The position numbers were made by a program, and so were the translations under genes. A stretch of DNA of 5,479 nt from an uncultured bacterium (GTDB lineage Bacteria > Bacteroidota > Bacteroidia > Chitinophagales > CAIODY01). Shown in pieces: positions 1-5,479 of this stretch. The notes beneath the pieces are model-generated. The model was given only the letters and a program-made list of their open reading frames with translations. It ran no database searches and had not been told where the DNA came from. The number at the start of each line of letters is the position of its first letter. The first letter of the stretch is position 1. The stretch spans positions 1 through 5,479 of the forward strand of contig CAIQHW010000574.1 of assembly GCA_903871715.1 (NCBI GenBank), written 5' to 3'.

Positions 1-2
1 AA

Positions 3-1886
3 AATCATAAAGAAGTTATCAAAGCCACACAAATGGCTGGTGGCACAGATGAAAGCCTTTCACAATTTTTAGGGACGATGTACCAAGAAGAAAATTTGTA
101 TGAAAATCGTTTGTTGTTGATGGGAGTTTATTTTATAAGCCCAATTGCCAACGGCGGGCTTTTTTATTACCATTATAAAATTACCGACACTGCTTTTATT
201 GATGGCAGAAAATGTTTTCGTTTGTCGTTTCAACCCAAGCGAACTGGCGAAAATACTTTTATTGGTGAATTGTGGGTAAATGATAGCACATGGGCGTTGA
301 AGCAAATTAGCATGACCACTTCAAAAGATGCGAACATTAATTTTGTAAATAAAATTAGTGTGTACCAAAATTTTTCGCCCATAAATGATTCGGTGTGGAT
401 GATTAATAAAGACAAATTTATCGTCAGTTTTAAAACTGGCGGAAAAGATAGACCAGGTGTGATTGGCAGAAAAACAACTTTGTATAAAAACATTGTGGTG
501 AACAATGCATTGATTGACACTGCGTTTGCTGACCATCAAGACTTGGTAGTGAAAGAAGGTGCAACAGAAAAAAATGGAGATTTTTGGACAAATAATCGCC
601 CTGATTCTTTAACAAAAAACGAACGCAATATATATAAATTGGTAGACACTATTCAGCAAGTACCAGCATTTAAACATTATAAGCAATTGTTTACAACCCT
701 TTCTACTGGCTACTTTCAAAGCGGTTACTTTTCTTTCGGACCATACTATAATTTTTTTGCCATCAATCATGTAGAAGGCGATAGAGTTGGTTTTGGTATT
801 TCAAATAGCGAATTGGTAAGTACAAAATTGTGGCTAAATGCCCAATTGGCTTATGGTTTCAGCGATCGCAAAACAAAATATGATTTAAGCGCTTGGTACA
901 TTTTTAAAAAATTGCCTCGAAGTGAATTGAAATTGCGCTATGTAAATGACGTAGTAACTTACAATTTATTGGACGAGCAATTAGGCGAAAATAACTTGTT
1001 GAGTTCCTTAGTCCGACGAGTACCTTACTCCTCAAAACTAACGCATTTAGAAGCTACTCAAATTTCCTACAACAAAGAGTGGAAGAGCGGTTTGGGTGAA
1101 AAATTTTCTTTTCAGCACAACAATATTAGCGCATTTTTTCCAAACGACTATTTTACGAATGGCAACAGAATTGAAAATCCAAACTTCATTAATACAGAAA
1201 TTACAGCAGCAACAAGATTCGCTTATCACGAAAAATTTATTGCTGGCGATTTTCTTAGAGCCAGCATTGGGAGCGACTTTCCAATTGCCACATTAGAATT
1301 GAAACAGGGCATCAGCGGTTTTTTAAACAGTAGTTTTAATTACCAAAAAATAAGATTGCAAGTAGATGGAACCAAGACTACCGGCACTATTGGCAGCTTT
1401 TATTATTCGATAAGCGCACAACAAGTAATTGGGAATTTGCCCATGATGTTGTTAGATGTCATTCCTGGAAACGATACTTATTACTATGATAAGTACGCTT
1501 TCAACAACATGACCCGATACGAATTTATTGCTGATAGATTTGTGAGTGCTCGATTATATGAGTATTTCGGGGGCTTTCCGCTTACCTATATACCGCTGAT
1601 AAAGAAATTAAAATGGCGCACATTTGTTGGTGGCAAAGCAGTTTGGGGCGATATGAGCGATGCCAACAAAAAATTAAACGGCTATGTAGATAACCCATCT
1701 ACAGGAGTTGTTAATCCATTCTCAATTCCAAATAAACAACCTTATACAGAATTGGGTACAGGCGTAGAAAATATTTTCAAAGTTTTTCGGATTGATTTTG
1801 TGTGGCGATTAAATTATTTAGACAAAGCGAAAAACCCGTATGCACAAGCATTTGGCATTAGAGGATGTTTGCAAGTGCAATTTTAA
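3..1886 (+). CDS. DUF5686 / carboxypeptidase-regulatory-like outer-membrane protein, 5'-truncated
   Basis: The reading frame is open to the left edge (codons from nt 3 read NHKEVIKATQ before the first Met at 33), so Met33 is an internal residue and the gene begins outside the window; 627 residues are visible. The segment with MAGGTDESLSQFLGTMYQ, then SPIANGGLFYYHYKI, then CFRLSFQPKRTGENTFIGELWV, is what I recognise as the conserved core of Bacteroidota DUF5686 proteins. These usually run to about 800-850 residues: a signal peptide, a CarboxypepD_reg-like beta-sandwich, then DUF5686. The missing 200 or so residues would hold the first two. The C-terminal half alternates aromatic and polar residues (for example GYFQSGYFSFGPYYNFF) and ends in a terminal Phe (QVQF), both typical of an outer-membrane beta-barrel. 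The molecular function of the family is not established; a TonB-independent surface or transport role is only a guess. No frameshift is seen. The stop overlaps that of the convergent neighbour. Confidence 0.88.
   Translation, partial: NHKEVIKATQMAGGTDESLSQFLGTMYQEENLYENRLLLMGVYFISPIANGGLFYYHYKITDTAFIDGRKCFRLSFQPKRTGENTFIGELWVNDSTWALKQISMTTSKDANINFVNKISVYQNFSPINDSVWMINKDKFIVSFKTGGKDRPGVIGRKTTLYKNIVVNNALIDTAFADHQDLVVKEGATEKNGDFWTNNRPDSLTKNERNIYKLVDTIQQVPAFKHYKQLFTTLSTGYFQSGYFSFGPYYNFFAINHVEGDRVGFGISNSELVSTKLWLNAQLAYGFSDRKTKYDLSAWYIFKKLPRSELKLRYVNDVVTYNLLDEQLGENNLLSSLVRRVPYSSKLTHLEATQISYNKEWKSGLGEKFSFQHNNISAFFPNDYFTNGNRIENPNFINTEITAATRFAYHEKFIAGDFLRASIGSDFPIATLELKQGISGFLNSSFNYQKIRLQVDGTKTTGTIGSFYYSISAQQVIGNLPMMLLDVIPGNDTYYYDKYAFNNMTRYEFIADRFVSARLYEYFGGFPLTYIPLIKKLKWRTFVGGKAVWGDMSDANKKLNGYVDNPSTGVVNPFSIPNKQPYTELGTGVENIFKVFRIDFVWRLNYLDKAKNPYAQAFGIRGCLQVQF
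1883..1886. other. Tail-to-tail overlap of two stop codons (TTAA)
   Basis: The plus-strand TAA occupies 1884-1886 and the minus-strand TAA occupies 1885-1883, so the two convergent genes share the 4-nt palindrome TTAA. There is no intergenic space for a terminator, so each transcript must end inside the other gene. Confidence 0.95.
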
Positions 1887-3313
1887 CGGCGTACATTTTT
1901 TGTCAACATTTCGTCTACTTTTTCTTTTAACCAACTAATGTCTGCCACTTGACGTGCATTTTGCAATTCATCTTTCAACAATATCAATTTCTTTTTTTCG
2001 TTGGCTTGAATCAATTTTTTTAGAAACAAAATGAATCGGGTGTAAATGATTCGATACTCATCCGAGATAATTTTTTTTCTTCGCAAAAGCATTTTAAAAC
2101 TATCCAACAAAGCACTTAACGATTCAAATTCTTTTAGTTCATAAAAAGTTTTAACCAAAGTAAGTTTCGCATCTAACAAATAAAAAACATCGTCGTACTC
2201 CACTTGCTGCAATAGTTCCAACACTTTATCATATTCCTTTCTAAAAAAATAAACTCGAGCCATAGAAAAAGTAAACGCATTTTCTTGATGGTCGGCAGGC
2301 AATTTTTCCTTGTATTGATGAATAAAACGTTCTACCCACTTGTGATTATTAGTTCGCAAACCAACAGTAATAATGTTCTTAAAATCAGGCGGAGAAAGCA
2401 TTCCATTAGTTTGAATCAATTCTAATTTCAACGTTTCTTTGTAGATATTAAACAACTCGGTGTAATAGCTTATTGCACCTGAATTACTTTTTTTGATGCA
2501 ATATTGTATGGCATGTGAATACATTTCGCGAGCCAACGATTGTGGAAATAAATGTCCATTTTCTAACAACAACGATTTTAAATTTTGAAAATGTTGCTCA
2601 TTTTCTTTTTCCAATTGTGTTAATAAAATGTGATAATAAATATTGATGACAGGAATTTCTTTGTACGATTTTTTCTTTAGATGAATTAAAATTTCATCCA
2701 TAAAAAGCAGCTCTACATCTAGGTTTGAAACATTTTGATAATGAAGTGCAGCACAAAAAGCTTGCAGCTTTATAATCAAATAATACACATCAATATTGTT
2801 AATCAACTCAATCAAAGCCTTGTTATCAGTGCGATTGCTGTTGTTTACATCAAACATATATCGTTGTTCAGCAATTAAAAATTGATGATAATAAAACTCT
2901 CCATCTTTAATTTCAGATTTTTCATTGAAATCATTAGCAAACTTCAAATAATAAGGTAGTTGTGCCATGGCACGTTTTTCATTCAAATTTTGCAAAGTGA
3001 AAATATTTTGCAACGATTTATTTTGAGCAAATTTAAAATAGGCTAAAAAGCGCTCTGCTTCTTTCAGCAAATCTGAACACACCCGATGAAAGCGGGCTTT
3101 ATCAAACTTTTTATTAGGATAAATTTTTTTCCAAACCTCTATATCTGTTTGTGAAATGGGTTTTGTTTTTTGCAACGAAGGCAGCAAAGCTGCGAAACAA
3201 CGCACCAAATAATCGTTTTGATAAAAGTAAATGCTTTTTAAAAAATCTAAAAAGCGCTGCCGCTCCTGATGCGAAAAGTTGGAAAGCAGCTTAAATATTT
3301 TGGTGTTTTTCAT
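1883..3313 (-). CDS. Uncharacterised alpha-helical repeat protein (TPR-like C-terminus), Bacteroidota family
   Basis: A 476-residue protein starting at ATG 3313-3311, with no signal peptide and no membrane segment, so probably cytoplasmic. I do not know a function. The N-terminus (MKNTKIFKLLSNFSHQERQR, then a segment with YFYQND) resembles a family of Bacteroidota hypothetical proteins that open with a 'LL..LS..E..RF..FL.SPYFN' type motif; this is recognition from memory. Nearly the whole chain looks helical, rich in Leu, Lys, Glu, Tyr and Phe. Residues about 343-372 (with MARVYFFRKEYDKVLELL) and 376-409 (LVKTFYELKEFESLSALL) read as two TPR-like helical hairpins, so a scaffold or protein-binding role is possible. 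No catalytic motif is visible. It lies 84 nt downstream of tadA on the same strand and could be in the same transcript or use its own weak promoter (3355-3385). Its stop overlaps the DUF5686 stop. Confidence 0.85.
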   Translation of the reverse strand: MKNTKIFKLLSNFSHQERQRFLDFLKSIYFYQNDYLVRCFAALLPSLQKTKPISQTDIEVWKKIYPNKKFDKARFHRVCSDLLKEAERFLAYFKFAQNKSLQNIFTLQNLNEKRAMAQLPYYLKFANDFNEKSEIKDGEFYYHQFLIAEQRYMFDVNNSNRTDNKALIELINNIDVYYLIIKLQAFCAALHYQNVSNLDVELLFMDEILIHLKKKSYKEIPVINIYYHILLTQLEKENEQHFQNLKSLLLENGHLFPQSLAREMYSHAIQYCIKKSNSGAISYYTELFNIYKETLKLELIQTNGMLSPPDFKNIITVGLRTNNHKWVERFIHQYKEKLPADHQENAFTFSMARVYFFRKEYDKVLELLQQVEYDDVFYLLDAKLTLVKTFYELKEFESLSALLDSFKMLLRRKKIISDEYRIIYTRFILFLKKLIQANEKKKLILLKDELQNARQVADISWLKEKVDEMLTKNVRR

Positions 3314-3354
3314 AGTTTATAATTTCTTAAAAAATGAAATATGATCCCAAAAAC

Positions 3355-3385
3355 CAAAATCTACTTTAAAAAATATTATTTTCAA
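3355..3385 (-). promoter_or_regulatory. Weak candidate Bacteroidota promoter before the 476-residue gene
   Basis: Read on the minus strand, a TTG (3385-3383) is followed after 19 nt by TAGATTTTG (3363-3355). This is close to the Bacteroidota -7 consensus TAnnTTTG, either with one mismatch or with one extra base in the spacer. It would place the start of transcription roughly 35-40 nt before the ATG at 3313. In a sequence this AT-rich a near match is weak evidence; read-through from tadA is the alternative. Confidence 0.28.
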
Positions 3386-3397
3386 AAAAGTTTCGGC

Positions 3398-3832
3398 TCA
3401 ATTTCTTTTTCTTACAAAAAAATCTTTCATCAACGCTGCGCAATCTTGTTGCAAAACAAAACCTGTGACGAACGTTTTTGGGTGAAAAATGTTTTTACCA
3501 ATTTTTGTGAACCCAAATTTTTCTTCGACTGCACCATAAACCACTTTGCTCAACTGCGCCCATGATATAGCACCAGCGCACATTACACAAGGTTCAATAG
3601 TTACATACAAAATGCAATTGTGTAAATATTTATTGCCTAAATAATTTTCGGCTGCTGTAATAGCTATCATTTCTGCATGTGCTGTGGCATCATGCAATTT
3701 TTCCACTTGATTATATCCTTTGCCAATAATTTTATTTTCACAAACTACCACCGCACCAATTGGCACTTCATTTTCATCAAATGCTTGCTGCGCCTGCTTC
3801 AACGCCTGCTGCATAAAATATTCATCAGTCAT
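3398..3832 (-). CDS. tadA: tRNA adenosine(34) deaminase TadA
   Basis: A 144-residue zinc-dependent deaminase that converts A34 to inosine in the anticodon wobble position, in bacteria classically of tRNA-Arg(ACG), so that one tRNA reads several Arg codons. The motifs are complete: the HAE zinc/catalytic motif at residues 52-54 (DATAHAEMIAI, with H52 as zinc ligand and E54 as proton shuttle) and PCVMC at 81-85 (zinc ligands C82 and C85). The N-terminal MQQALKQAQQA helix, the VPIGAVVV strand and the C-terminal FFVRKR helix are typical of TadA, and the length is normal. I chose ATG 3832-3830. A TTG lies directly upstream (3835-3833) and would add one residue, but ATG is the better start. The ATG lies 6 nt after the stop of the pseudouridine synthase gene, so the two are probably one operon with coupled translation. 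The family also contains guanine and cytosine deaminases, but the motif set fits TadA best. Confidence 0.94.
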   Translation of the reverse strand: MTDEYFMQQALKQAQQAFDENEVPIGAVVVCENKIIGKGYNQVEKLHDATAHAEMIAITAAENYLGNKYLHNCILYVTIEPCVMCAGAISWAQLSKVVYGAVEEKFGFTKIGKNIFHPKTFVTGFVLQQDCAALMKDFFVRKRN

Positions 3833-3838
3833 CAAAAA

Positions 3839-4762
3839 TTAGTTTGTTTTTTTTCGCAGTTGTGCAATTTCTAATTCAGTCAACATTCGATGTCTGCCAC
3901 GAGTCAAATCTTTTTTTGTTAATCCAGCATACATCACTCTATCCAACTTCACCACTTGATAACCAAAATGTTCAAACAATCGGCGCACAATTCTATTTTT
4001 ACCAATGTGAATTTCAATACCCACTTGCGTTCTATCCTTCAAATCTGGGTAGCCCAAATCATTCACTTTTGCAAAACCATCTTCCAAAGTTACACCATTT
4101 CTAATTTGCTCAAAATGCTCTGCCAGCAAAGGTTTATCTAATGTGGCGTGATAAATTTTATCCACCTCAAATGATGGATGAGAAAGTTTTTGTGCCATGT
4201 CGCCATCGTTGGTCAGTAACAAAACACCAGTTGTATTTCTATCCAATCTGCCCACTGGAAAAATTCTTTCGTCAGTTGCGCTTGCAACAATTTCCAATAC
4301 AGTTTTTCTGCCTTTTTCATCGCTGGCGGTCGTGATGGTGTCTTTTGGTTTATTCAATAAAATGTAAACAAAATTGGTTTTTGGTTTTACAATTTTTCCT
4401 TTAAACTTCACTACATCAGTGGGTTTCACTCGATAGCCCATTTCTTTTACCACCAAATTATTAACCGTTACTACGCCACTAGCAATCAACAAATCGGCTT
4501 TTCGTCGAGCAGCAATTCCAGCATGAGCCAAAAACCGATTTAATCGCATCGAGTCATCTGTTGACTTCAAACCTTTATCCACCAAAGGTTTTGAAACAGT
4601 GTTTGTTTTCTTACTGGATTTTTTTTGCACCACCACTGGTTTGCGTTTTTCAACCACAGCCGATTTTTTGTTGAAATTCTTTTTGCCTTTGTCAGGCGAA
4701 GATGTAGGCTTATTGCGTTTGCTGCCTGTGTAAGGTTTTTTTGCTGGTGCTTTTTCTTTCAC
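3839..4762 (-). CDS. rluB: RluB/RsuA-family rRNA pseudouridine synthase with a long basic N-terminal tail
   Basis: A 307-residue enzyme that isomerises a uridine of ribosomal RNA to pseudouridine. The RluB branch acts on 23S rRNA (U2605 in E. coli numbering); the exact site here is inferred. An S4 RNA-binding domain spans residues 73 to about 120 (RLNRFLAHAGIAARRKAD). The catalytic domain follows, with the LLNKPK motif at 135-140, GRLDRNTTGVLLLTNDGD at 171-188 (D174 is the catalytic Asp) and NRIVRRLFEHFGYQVVKLDR at 256-275. Residues 1-71 are a Lys/Ser/Pro-rich tail with 20 lysines in the first 70 residues; similar tails occur in Bacteroidota members and probably bind RNA non-specifically. The start is GTG at 4762-4760: no in-frame ATG lies between it and the upstream stop, and the next Met (residue 72) would remove the whole tail but keep the S4 domain. 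It is followed after 6 nt by tadA. RluF or RsuA specificity cannot be excluded from sequence alone. Confidence 0.88.
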   Translation of the reverse strand: MKEKAPAKKPYTGSKRNKPTSSPDKGKKNFNKKSAVVEKRKPVVVQKKSSKKTNTVSKPLVDKGLKSTDDSMRLNRFLAHAGIAARRKADLLIASGVVTVNNLVVKEMGYRVKPTDVVKFKGKIVKPKTNFVYILLNKPKDTITTASDEKGRKTVLEIVASATDERIFPVGRLDRNTTGVLLLTNDGDMAQKLSHPSFEVDKIYHATLDKPLLAEHFEQIRNGVTLEDGFAKVNDLGYPDLKDRTQVGIEIHIGKNRIVRRLFEHFGYQVVKLDRVMYAGLTKKDLTRGRHRMLTELEIAQLRKKTN

Positions 4763-4822
4763 AATGTGATGGAATGATGAATTGAAATGGTGTATTCTAT
4801 TTGAAAAAATATTTTTACGAAA
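4763..4822 (-). other. Short gap between the lipoprotein and pseudouridine synthase genes
   Basis: This 60-nt AT-rich gap contains no full match to TAnnTTTG on the minus strand and no GC-stemmed hairpin. The absence of both a promoter and a terminator is mildly in favour of read-through from the lipoprotein gene into the pseudouridine synthase gene. Confidence 0.35.
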
Positions 4823-5212
4823 TTATTTTTTTTGTGTTGAATCGCTTTGGGTTGCTGTACTTTCAGCCGATGCATTTTGATTTTGCAAACCACTAATTTG
4901 ATTTTGCAAATCGCTGATTTTTGAAGTAAGCGTTGAAATTTCGGTGTTTTGTTGGTCTTGCGTTTTCGTTTCTTTTGGTGTTTGCAAATTTTCTAATTGC
5001 ATTTGCGCCATGGCCAAATCAGATTTTAGTTCGGCAATTTTTACTTCATTTTTTAATTGCTCCACTTGCTTTTGCATCGGCTCAACGCTTTGTTTTACAG
5101 TGGTTTCGGTGCGTTCTTTTTCTTTTGCCAATTGCGATTGCGTTGGGTTGCAAGCCGAAAAAAGTGTTGTAAAAAATGCAGCAGCAATAAAAATTTGAGT
5201 TGAGATTTTCAT
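4823..5212 (-). CDS. Small coiled-coil lipoprotein, function unknown
   Basis: A 129-residue protein starting at ATG 5212-5210. The N-terminus is a lipoprotein signal: Lys2, a hydrophobic stretch at about 7-18 (IFIAAAFFTTLF), then a lipobox-like LFSAC with Cys21 as the lipidated residue; Phe at -3 is less usual than Leu but tolerated. The mature part is very polar and rich in Gln, Lys, Glu, Thr and Ser. Residues about 45-75 and 91-112 are predicted helices, and the second has a perfect a/d heptad pattern (I92, L95, I99, L102, I106, L109). The tail is low-complexity Ser/Thr/Gln. It is likely anchored in a membrane as a periplasmic coiled coil that forms oligomers or a spacer, in the manner of Lpp-like proteins, but no homologous family is recognised. 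An in-frame GTG at 5299 would put 29 residues before the signal peptide and overrun the promoter, so it was rejected. The gene lies 60 nt upstream of the pseudouridine synthase gene. Confidence 0.82.
   Translation of the reverse strand: MKISTQIFIAAAFFTTLFSACNPTQSQLAKEKERTETTVKQSVEPMQKQVEQLKNEVKIAELKSDLAMAQMQLENLQTPKETKTQDQQNTEISTLTSKISDLQNQISGLQNQNASAESTATQSDSTQKK
4877..4918 (-). repeat. Tandem 21-bp duplication encoding a coiled-coil heptad
   Basis: Two directly adjacent 21-bp units (4877-4897 and 4898-4918) match at 18 of 21 positions and encode ISGLQNQ and ISDLQNQ on the minus strand. The preceding heptad in the protein, ISTLTSK (residues 92-98), looks like an older, diverged copy. The repeat adds whole heptads, so the coiled-coil register is kept. 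Confidence 0.9.
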
Positions 5213-5236
5213 GATGAAAACAATTTTTGTGTTGTT

Positions 5237-5265
5237 CAAAAGTAAGAAAAATGTTGACGCCAAAA
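5237..5265 (-). promoter_or_regulatory. Likely Bacteroidota promoter of the lipoprotein gene
   Basis: Read on the minus strand, TACTTTTG (5244-5237) is a full match to the Bacteroidota -7 consensus TAnnTTTG. A TTTTG (5265-5261) lies upstream, with 16 nt between its TTG and the -7 box, slightly shorter than the usual spacing. Transcription would start around 5230, giving a leader of roughly 18 nt before the ATG at 5212. No ribosome-binding sequence is visible, as is usual in this phylum. Confidence 0.55.
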
Positions 5266-5270
5266 TATTT

Positions 5271-5330
5271 TTCGCAGAGAAATAGAACACGAATGACACG
5301 GATTGAAAAGATATTCACGGATTTTTTTAG
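5271..5330. repeat. Candidate dispersed intergenic repeat: CACGAAT / CACGGATT words
   Basis: After CGCAGAGA (5273-5280), three related 9-mers occur within 37 nt: ACACGAATG (5287-5295), ACACGGATT (5296-5304) and TCACGGATT (5315-5323). The first two are directly adjacent. From memory, strings of the type 'CACGAATGACACGGATT' and 'CGCAGAGA' recur between genes in many Bacteroidota and other environmental genomes, and their translations appear as spurious small proteins. The local word repetition is visible; the dispersed-repeat status is recall and needs a search. Confidence 0.45.
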
Positions 5331-5416
5331 CTCCCCAAAAAATGTTTTGAGAGAAAATGAATTTCTTTGCAACTGGCTTCAACGCTATATTTCAAGCGCA
5401 TTTATTTTTAAGAAAA

Positions 5417-5424
5417 TAATTTTG
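5417..5424 (+). promoter_or_regulatory. Possible -7 element for the rightward gene at the window edge
   Basis: TAATTTTG is a full match to TAnnTTTG, about 25 nt before the ATG at 5450, a plausible distance. No TTG lies at the usual -33 distance, and the box overlaps the tandem repeat at 5421-5440, so the match may be fortuitous. Confidence 0.35.
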
Positions 5425-5440
5425 CGTTAATTTGCGTTTA
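5421..5440. repeat. 10-bp direct tandem repeat (TTTGCGTTAA / TTTGCGTTTA)
   Basis: Two adjacent 10-mers differ at one position (5429 versus 5439). The unit resembles the 'ATCTGCGTTTATC' type of intergenic words that I associate with the same repeat class as the cluster at 5271-5330. It lies just before the start codon at 5450. Confidence 0.6.
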
Positions 5441-5449
5441 TCAATTTGT

Positions 5450-5479
5450 ATGCAACTTAAAAAACTTGGTGTCGCAATT
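5450..5479 (+). CDS. Start of a rightward gene, cut by the window edge
   Basis: ATG at 5450-5452 opens a frame of ten codons (MQLKKLGVAI) that runs to the right edge without a stop. It is preceded by an AT-rich leader and a TAnnTTTG-like box 25 nt upstream, and it diverges from the lipoprotein gene. Ten residues are too few to name a product. The N-terminal LGVAI is faintly like the start of dihydrodipicolinate synthases (GVALVTPF), but that is speculation. Confidence 0.35.
   Translation, partial: MQLKKLGVAI

Larger units (their letters stand above)
5213..5449. other. Non-coding region between divergent genes
   Basis: About 237 nt with no credible gene. From left to right it holds the likely lipoprotein promoter (minus, 5237-5265), a cluster of repeated words (5271-5330), an AT-rich stretch with no recognised signal (about 5331-5410), and a promoter-like site next to a 10-bp tandem repeat (5417-5440). 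The open frames crossing it rely on TTG or GTG starts and have no protein-like composition. Confidence 0.7.

Noticed and set aside
3341..3565. Plus-strand open frame of 74 codons antisense to tadA.
   Set aside because: It is a shadow of the tadA coding region; the tadA motifs settle the strand.
3833..3835. TTG start for tadA one codon upstream of the ATG.
   Set aside because: The adjacent ATG is the stronger start and matches the usual beginning of the family; the difference is one residue.
4804..4818. AT-only palindrome after the lipoprotein stop, as a possible terminator.
   Set aside because: The stem has no GC pairs and arises easily in AT-rich DNA, so it cannot be called a terminator.
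5213..5299. N-terminal extension of the lipoprotein from a GTG at 5299, adding 29 residues.
   Set aside because: It would place a charged and hydrophobic segment before a proper lipoprotein signal and would overlap the likely promoter; the internal ATG at 5212 gives a textbook N-terminus.
5331..5353. Imperfect inverted repeat (CAAAA / TTTTG arms, with flanking CTC / GAG).
   Set aside because: The stem is short and bulged, has no following T-run, and serves no identifiable gene end.
5082..5372. A 96-codon minus-strand open frame overlapping the start of the lipoprotein gene.
   Set aside because: It lies in a different frame over the signal peptide, promoter and repeat cluster, with no recognisable protein features.
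5227..5430. A 67-codon plus-strand open frame across the intergenic region (TTG start).
   Set aside because: It is read from the repeat words, overlaps the lipoprotein promoter, and has the RTRMTRIEKIFTDFF type of sequence that I associate with translated intergenic repeats rather than a real protein.

Overview
The window looks like chromosomal DNA from a Bacteroidota bacterium, probably near Chitinophagales/Sphingobacteriales. The evidence is the strong AT-richness, a DUF5686-type outer-membrane protein (a Bacteroidota family), a Bacteroidota-only type of helical-repeat hypothetical protein, start codons without clear Shine-Dalgarno sequences, and promoter-like matches to the Bacteroidota consensus TTG / TAnnTTTG. 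The assignment is by recognition, without a database search.

Layout: positions 3-1886 (+) hold the C-terminal three quarters or so of a DUF5686 / carboxypeptidase-regulatory-like outer-membrane barrel protein, whose start lies left of the window. It meets a leftward gene tail to tail, with the two stop codons sharing the palindrome TTAA at 1883-1886. Four genes then run on the minus strand. In transcription order they are a small coiled-coil lipoprotein (5212-4823), an RluB/RsuA-family rRNA pseudouridine synthase (4762-3839), the tRNA adenosine deaminase TadA (3832-3398) and an uncharacterised 476-residue helical-repeat protein (3313-1883). The stretch 5213-5449 is non-coding. It holds the likely lipoprotein promoter, a cluster of short repeated words resembling a dispersed intergenic repeat, and a possible promoter for a rightward gene whose first ten codons (from 5450) end the window.

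The pseudouridine synthase and TadA genes are 6 nt apart and are almost certainly co-transcribed, pairing two enzymes that modify translation RNAs (23S rRNA and the tRNA anticodon). The lipoprotein (60 nt upstream) and the 476-residue protein (84 nt downstream) may belong to the same transcript, but no functional link is visible. The window is mostly ordinary core-genome content, and I found no convincing new multi-gene system. The least explained parts are the 476-residue family, the lipoprotein with its freshly duplicated heptad, and the repeat-word cluster at 5271-5440.
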